A DNA stretch of 7,332 bases from CAYTES01 sp964436935 (GTDB lineage Bacteria > Patescibacteriota > Gracilibacteria > UBA1369 > UBA12473): positions 1 to 7,332 of the forward strand of contig CAYTES010000066.1 of the NCBI GenBank assembly GCA_964436935.1, in the 5' to 3' direction. Position 1 is the first letter of the stretch. Every line of letters begins with the position of its first letter. The notes below the pieces were generated by a model. That model was not told where the DNA came from. It was given only the letters and a program-made list of their open reading frames with translations, and ran no database searches. The translations under genes were made by a program, and so were the position numbers. Below are positions 6,422 through 7,332 of the stretch, piece after piece.

Positions 6422-6479
6422 GTCAACCTCGGTAGTAAACATCGCAAGAAAAGACCTGCAAAAGGTCTTTTCTTTTATT
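6422..6479 (+). ncRNA. Predicted short terminated transcript (about 57 nt)
   Basis: This is defined only by promoter P1 and the following intrinsic terminator. It holds an unstructured 5' part of about 24 nt (including CAACCTCGGTAGTAAACATC) and then the terminator stem. There is no ORF. It could be a small RNA or an attenuated leader for the tRNA locus; it is too short for a T-box. Alternatively the terminator serves pnp and P1 is fortuitous. Confidence 0.3.
6446..6479 (+). terminator. Strong intrinsic terminator
   Basis: AAGAAAAGACCT (6446-6457) and AGGTCTTTTCTT (6463-6474) form a perfect 12-bp stem with a 5-nt loop (GCAAA), followed by TTATT. It would end transcripts from P1 and readthrough from pnp. 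The A-rich 5' arm and T-rich 3' arm could make it partly bidirectional. Confidence 0.8.
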
Positions 6480-6506
6480 GAAATCGTGAACACGATTCGG
6501 TATAGT
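6478..6506 (+). promoter_or_regulatory. Promoter P2, apparent native promoter of the tRNA-Gly gene
   Basis: TTGAAA (6478-6483) and TATAGT (6501-6506) are separated by exactly 17 nt. The predicted start near 6513 is about 11 nt before the first base of the tRNA-like sequence at 6524, the short leader expected of a tRNA promoter. It now sits in front of the truncated tRNA copy, not the intact one. This supports insertion of the nuclease gene between the promoter and the working tRNA. Confidence 0.7.
6482..6497. promoter_or_regulatory. 16-bp dyad inside promoter P2 (operator candidate)
   Basis: AATCGTG (6482-6488) and CACGATT (6491-6497) are perfect inverted arms around AA. They overlap the end of the -35 and fill most of the spacer, so a dimeric regulator bound here would block or remodel P2. 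No regulator that recognises it is identifiable; chance is possible. Confidence 0.3.
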
Positions 6507-6523
6507 CTTGGGGCAGAAAAAAT

Positions 6524-6579
6524 GCGGGTATAGTATAGTGGCTATTATGCGCCCCGCACTGCGGGGCAAGGCCGAGATA
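6524..6579 (+). pseudogene. Truncated tRNA-Gly copy with replaced anticodon loop
   Basis: The acceptor 5' strand (GCGGGTA) and the D arm match the intact tRNA exactly up to 6551. The next bases, CCCCGCACTGCGGGG (6552-6566), replace the GCCTTGC of the real anticodon arm. Identity resumes at CAAGGCCGAGATA (6567-6579) and then stops, before any T arm or 3' acceptor strand. The new bases form a 7-bp hairpin, GCCCCGC-ACT-GCGGGGC (6551-6567). It cannot fold as a tRNA. A reading frame runs through it in frame with the downstream nuclease gene, which could extend that protein at its N-terminus. Confidence 0.75.
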
Positions 6580-6594
6580 GGATGGAAAAAGTTT

Positions 6595-6858
6595 ATGGAC
6601 AAATTTATAGTGTATATATTGAAAAGTAGAAAAGTAAATCGTCACTATATAGGATCGACAAAGGACATTCAAAAAAGGTTAAAAGACCATAACGAAGGAT
6701 TGAATCGATCGACAAAGTTTGGTATCCCATGGGAAGTTATTTATACTGAAAAAGGCTTTAAAACTCGAAGAGCAGCTGAGGAGAGGGAACGAGAATTGAA
6801 AAGCTGGAAAGGAGGTCTAAAGCTAAAAGAATTGTTCAAAAATGCGGGTATAGTATAG
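6595..6858 (+). CDS. GIY-YIG nuclease, single-domain, inserted at tRNA-Gly
   Basis: The 87-aa product is a minimal GIY-YIG domain: IVY at 5-7 (GIY position), YIG at 18-20, the catalytic Arg region DIQKRLKDHN with R28 and H32-N33, IPWEVIY at 44-50, and RERELKSWK with E65 as the likely metal ligand. It resembles the small YhbQ/UPF0213-type family, whose cellular roles are mostly unclear. I chose ATG 6595 because homology begins there and AGGA lies 12 nt before it; the frame stays open upstream to 6508. The last five residues (NAGIV) and the TAG stop lie inside the tRNA-Gly gene, a 15-nt overlap. Codon use is AT-rich (ATA for Ile, AGA/AGG for Arg), unlike pnp or corA, suggesting transfer. No DNA-binding module is fused to it, so target specificity would have to come from the domain itself. 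Confidence 0.88.
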   Translation: MDKFIVYILKSRKVNRHYIGSTKDIQKRLKDHNEGLNRSTKFGIPWEVIYTEKGFKTRRAAEERERELKSWKGGLKLKELFKNAGIV

Positions 6859-6918
6859 TGGCTATTATGCGGCCTTGCCAAGGCCGAGATACGGGTTCGA
6901 CTCCCGTTACCCGCTCCA
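6844..6918 (+). tRNA. tRNA-Gly, anticodon GCC
   Basis: The cloverleaf is complete. Acceptor GCGGGTA (6844-6850) pairs with TACCCGC (6908-6914), followed by T73 and an encoded CCA (6916-6918). The anticodon stem CGGCC/GGCCG encloses the loop TTGCCAA (GCC), and the T stem ACGGG/CCCGT encloses TTCGACT. The D stem GTAT/TTAT is weak, with a G-T pair and a T-T mismatch. The gene lacks a good promoter of its own and is probably co-transcribed with the nuclease gene from P2, then released by RNase P at 6843/6844. Confidence 0.97.
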
Positions 6919-6942
6919 GGATTTTATTGCTCTAAAAAATTG

Positions 6943-6967
6943 CTTTTTACTGTTCCCAAGTAAAAGG
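6943..6967 (+). terminator. Weak hairpin after tRNA-Gly
   Basis: CTTTTTACT (6943-6951) pairs with AGTAAAAGG (6959-6967), with one G-T pair, over a 7-nt loop. Only a short T run (CTTTTG) follows, 6 nt later. It could end the tRNA transcript. On the opposite strand it is followed by a better T run. Confidence 0.35.
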
Positions 6968-7055
6968 GCTAACTTTTGATATTAAAATTGAGCTTCTTGA
7001 GGTTTTATTATGTATCGCTTTCATGATAAAATGTTAAGATTAAAAAAAGTTTTTA

Positions 7056-7313
7056 ATGGCTGACTTAGATAGAGATCCTCCAATAGTGGTAAAGCATGAA
7101 GGTAGTAAGCCTATAGCATTACCTGCTGAAAAATATCTTGCATTATATGTCAGGGCGCTTATTAATGCTCCTATTTTAGATGGTCAAGCGATGACCACCT
7201 ATTTAACTGACCGAGGCACTCATGATTTACACGAATCAATAACCACGCCTAAAAGACGTGGTTTGAGGAGAGCCCCTAGGGGCTGTGCTTTAAGGACTTT
7301 AGCTCCAGCCTAA
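7056..7313 (+). CDS. Unrecognised short ORF with repeat-encoded C-terminus (possibly truncated)
   Basis: The 85-aa ORF begins MADLDRDPPIVVKHEGSKP after an A/T-rich leader without Shine-Dalgarno. Residues 1-60 look like a normal soluble protein, with a probable helix at about 24-38 (AEKYLALYVRALINA). No family is recognised. Residues 61-85 come wholly from the palindromic repeat and its extension, giving an Arg-rich tail (PKRRGLRRAPRGCALRTLAPA). The likely history is repeat insertion into the 3' part of a longer gene, leaving a truncated protein with an artificial tail, or a gene that originally stopped close by. No clear promoter was found; 6968-7055 holds only A/T-rich sequence. Confidence 0.45.
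   Translation: MADLDRDPPIVVKHEGSKPIALPAEKYLALYVRALINAPILDGQAMTTYLTDRGTHDLHESITTPKRRGLRRAPRGCALRTLAPA
7234..7284 (+). repeat. REP-like two-hairpin palindromic repeat, right copy
   Basis: The first hairpin pairs AACCACG (7241-7247) with CGTGGTT (7257-7263). The linker TGAGGAG carries GGAG at 7267-7270 directly before the second hairpin, the perfect 14-bp palindrome AGCCCCTAGGGGCT (7271-7284). Identity with the left copy (inverted) ends inside this palindrome, where the loops differ. The following bases (GACTTTAGCTCC) resemble sequence often found at IS200/IS605-type ends, but I recall that only loosely. The repeat is translated in frame at the end of the 7056-7313 ORF. Confidence 0.8.
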
Positions 7314-7332
7314 ATCAAGCTGGTCACCGTCC

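Larger units (their letters stand above)
6518..6891 (+). mobile_element. Putative GIY-YIG homing-type insertion in tRNA-Gly
   Basis: The 34 bases at 6518-6551 recur exactly at 6838-6871, and the 13 bases at 6567-6579 recur at 6879-6891. The repeated sequence is the 5' part of tRNA-Gly(GCC) plus five upstream A residues. Between the copies lies one GIY-YIG nuclease gene. The simplest reading is that an element of about 312-320 bp entered the tRNA gene near the anticodon/variable region and brought a replacement 5' half, leaving a complete tRNA downstream and a displaced 5' fragment behind the old promoter. Deleting 320 bp between the direct repeats would restore promoter P2 directly before an intact tRNA. 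A comparable arrangement, a free-standing endonuclease ORF next to a duplicated part of its target gene, is known from fungal mitochondrial atp6. An alternative is decay of one of two tandem tRNA-Gly genes. Confidence 0.55.

Noticed and set aside
6508..6594. N-terminal extension of the GIY-YIG protein starting at TTG 6508
   Set aside because: The frame is open, but these 29 codons read through the truncated tRNA and its hairpin, and the family's homology begins at ATG 6595.
6811..6814. GAGG within AAAGGAGGTC as a Shine-Dalgarno
   Set aside because: It lies inside the nuclease gene with no start codon at a suitable distance that opens a meaningful frame.
6524..6918. Group I intron or other self-splicing intron in the tRNA
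   Set aside because: The downstream tRNA is complete by itself, there is no separate 3' exon, and the gap is almost fully coding, with no room for a ribozyme core.
1..7332. CRISPR array
   Set aside because: The only repeats found are one inverted pair and one direct pair tied to the tRNA. There are no regularly spaced direct repeats.

Overview
This 7.3 kb window looks like bacterial chromosome of moderate GC. It carries two core genes in a conserved order, rpsO (ribosomal protein S15) then pnp (polynucleotide phosphorylase), with a corA-type Mg2+ channel, a stand-alone cyclic-nucleotide-binding protein and several unrecognised genes around them. No rRNA is present, so phylogeny is inference. 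None of the clear protein genes has a purine-rich Shine-Dalgarno site; several start codons instead follow C/T-rich leaders. Together with small proteins and palindromic repeats, this suggests a poorly characterised lineage such as Patescibacteria/CPR (low confidence). corA ends in TGA, so the UGA=Gly code of Gracilibacteria/Absconditabacteria is unlikely.

Layout. 1-53: a two-hairpin palindromic repeat whose inverted copy lies at 7234-7284. 35-688: a leftward two-gene unit (60-aa single-pass membrane protein, then a 128-aa soluble protein) with a good sigma70-type promoter at 660-688. 721-1248: rightward cNMP-binding protein with its terminator. 1338-2339: leftward polytopic membrane protein with a promoter so close to the start codon that its mRNA should be leaderless. 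2340-2633: intergenic region with a nested 92-nt hairpin that overlaps a 25-codon ORF, upstream of corA (2634-3554). 3594-6238: rpsO promoter, rpsO and pnp. 6239-6523: two tandem promoters separated by an intrinsic terminator.

The most interesting part is 6478-6918. A tRNA-Gly(GCC) gene is intact at 6844-6918, but a 5' partial copy of the same tRNA lies 320 nt upstream, directly behind a good promoter. Between the two is a GIY-YIG nuclease gene with AT-rich codon use unlike its neighbours. The nuclease ORF runs into the intact tRNA and uses a TAG in the D arm as its stop. I read this as a compact homing-type insertion in a tRNA gene that carries its own replacement for the 5' half of the target, so the tRNA stays functional.

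6919-7332 holds a possible weak tRNA terminator and a short unrecognised ORF whose C-terminus is encoded by the palindromic repeat.
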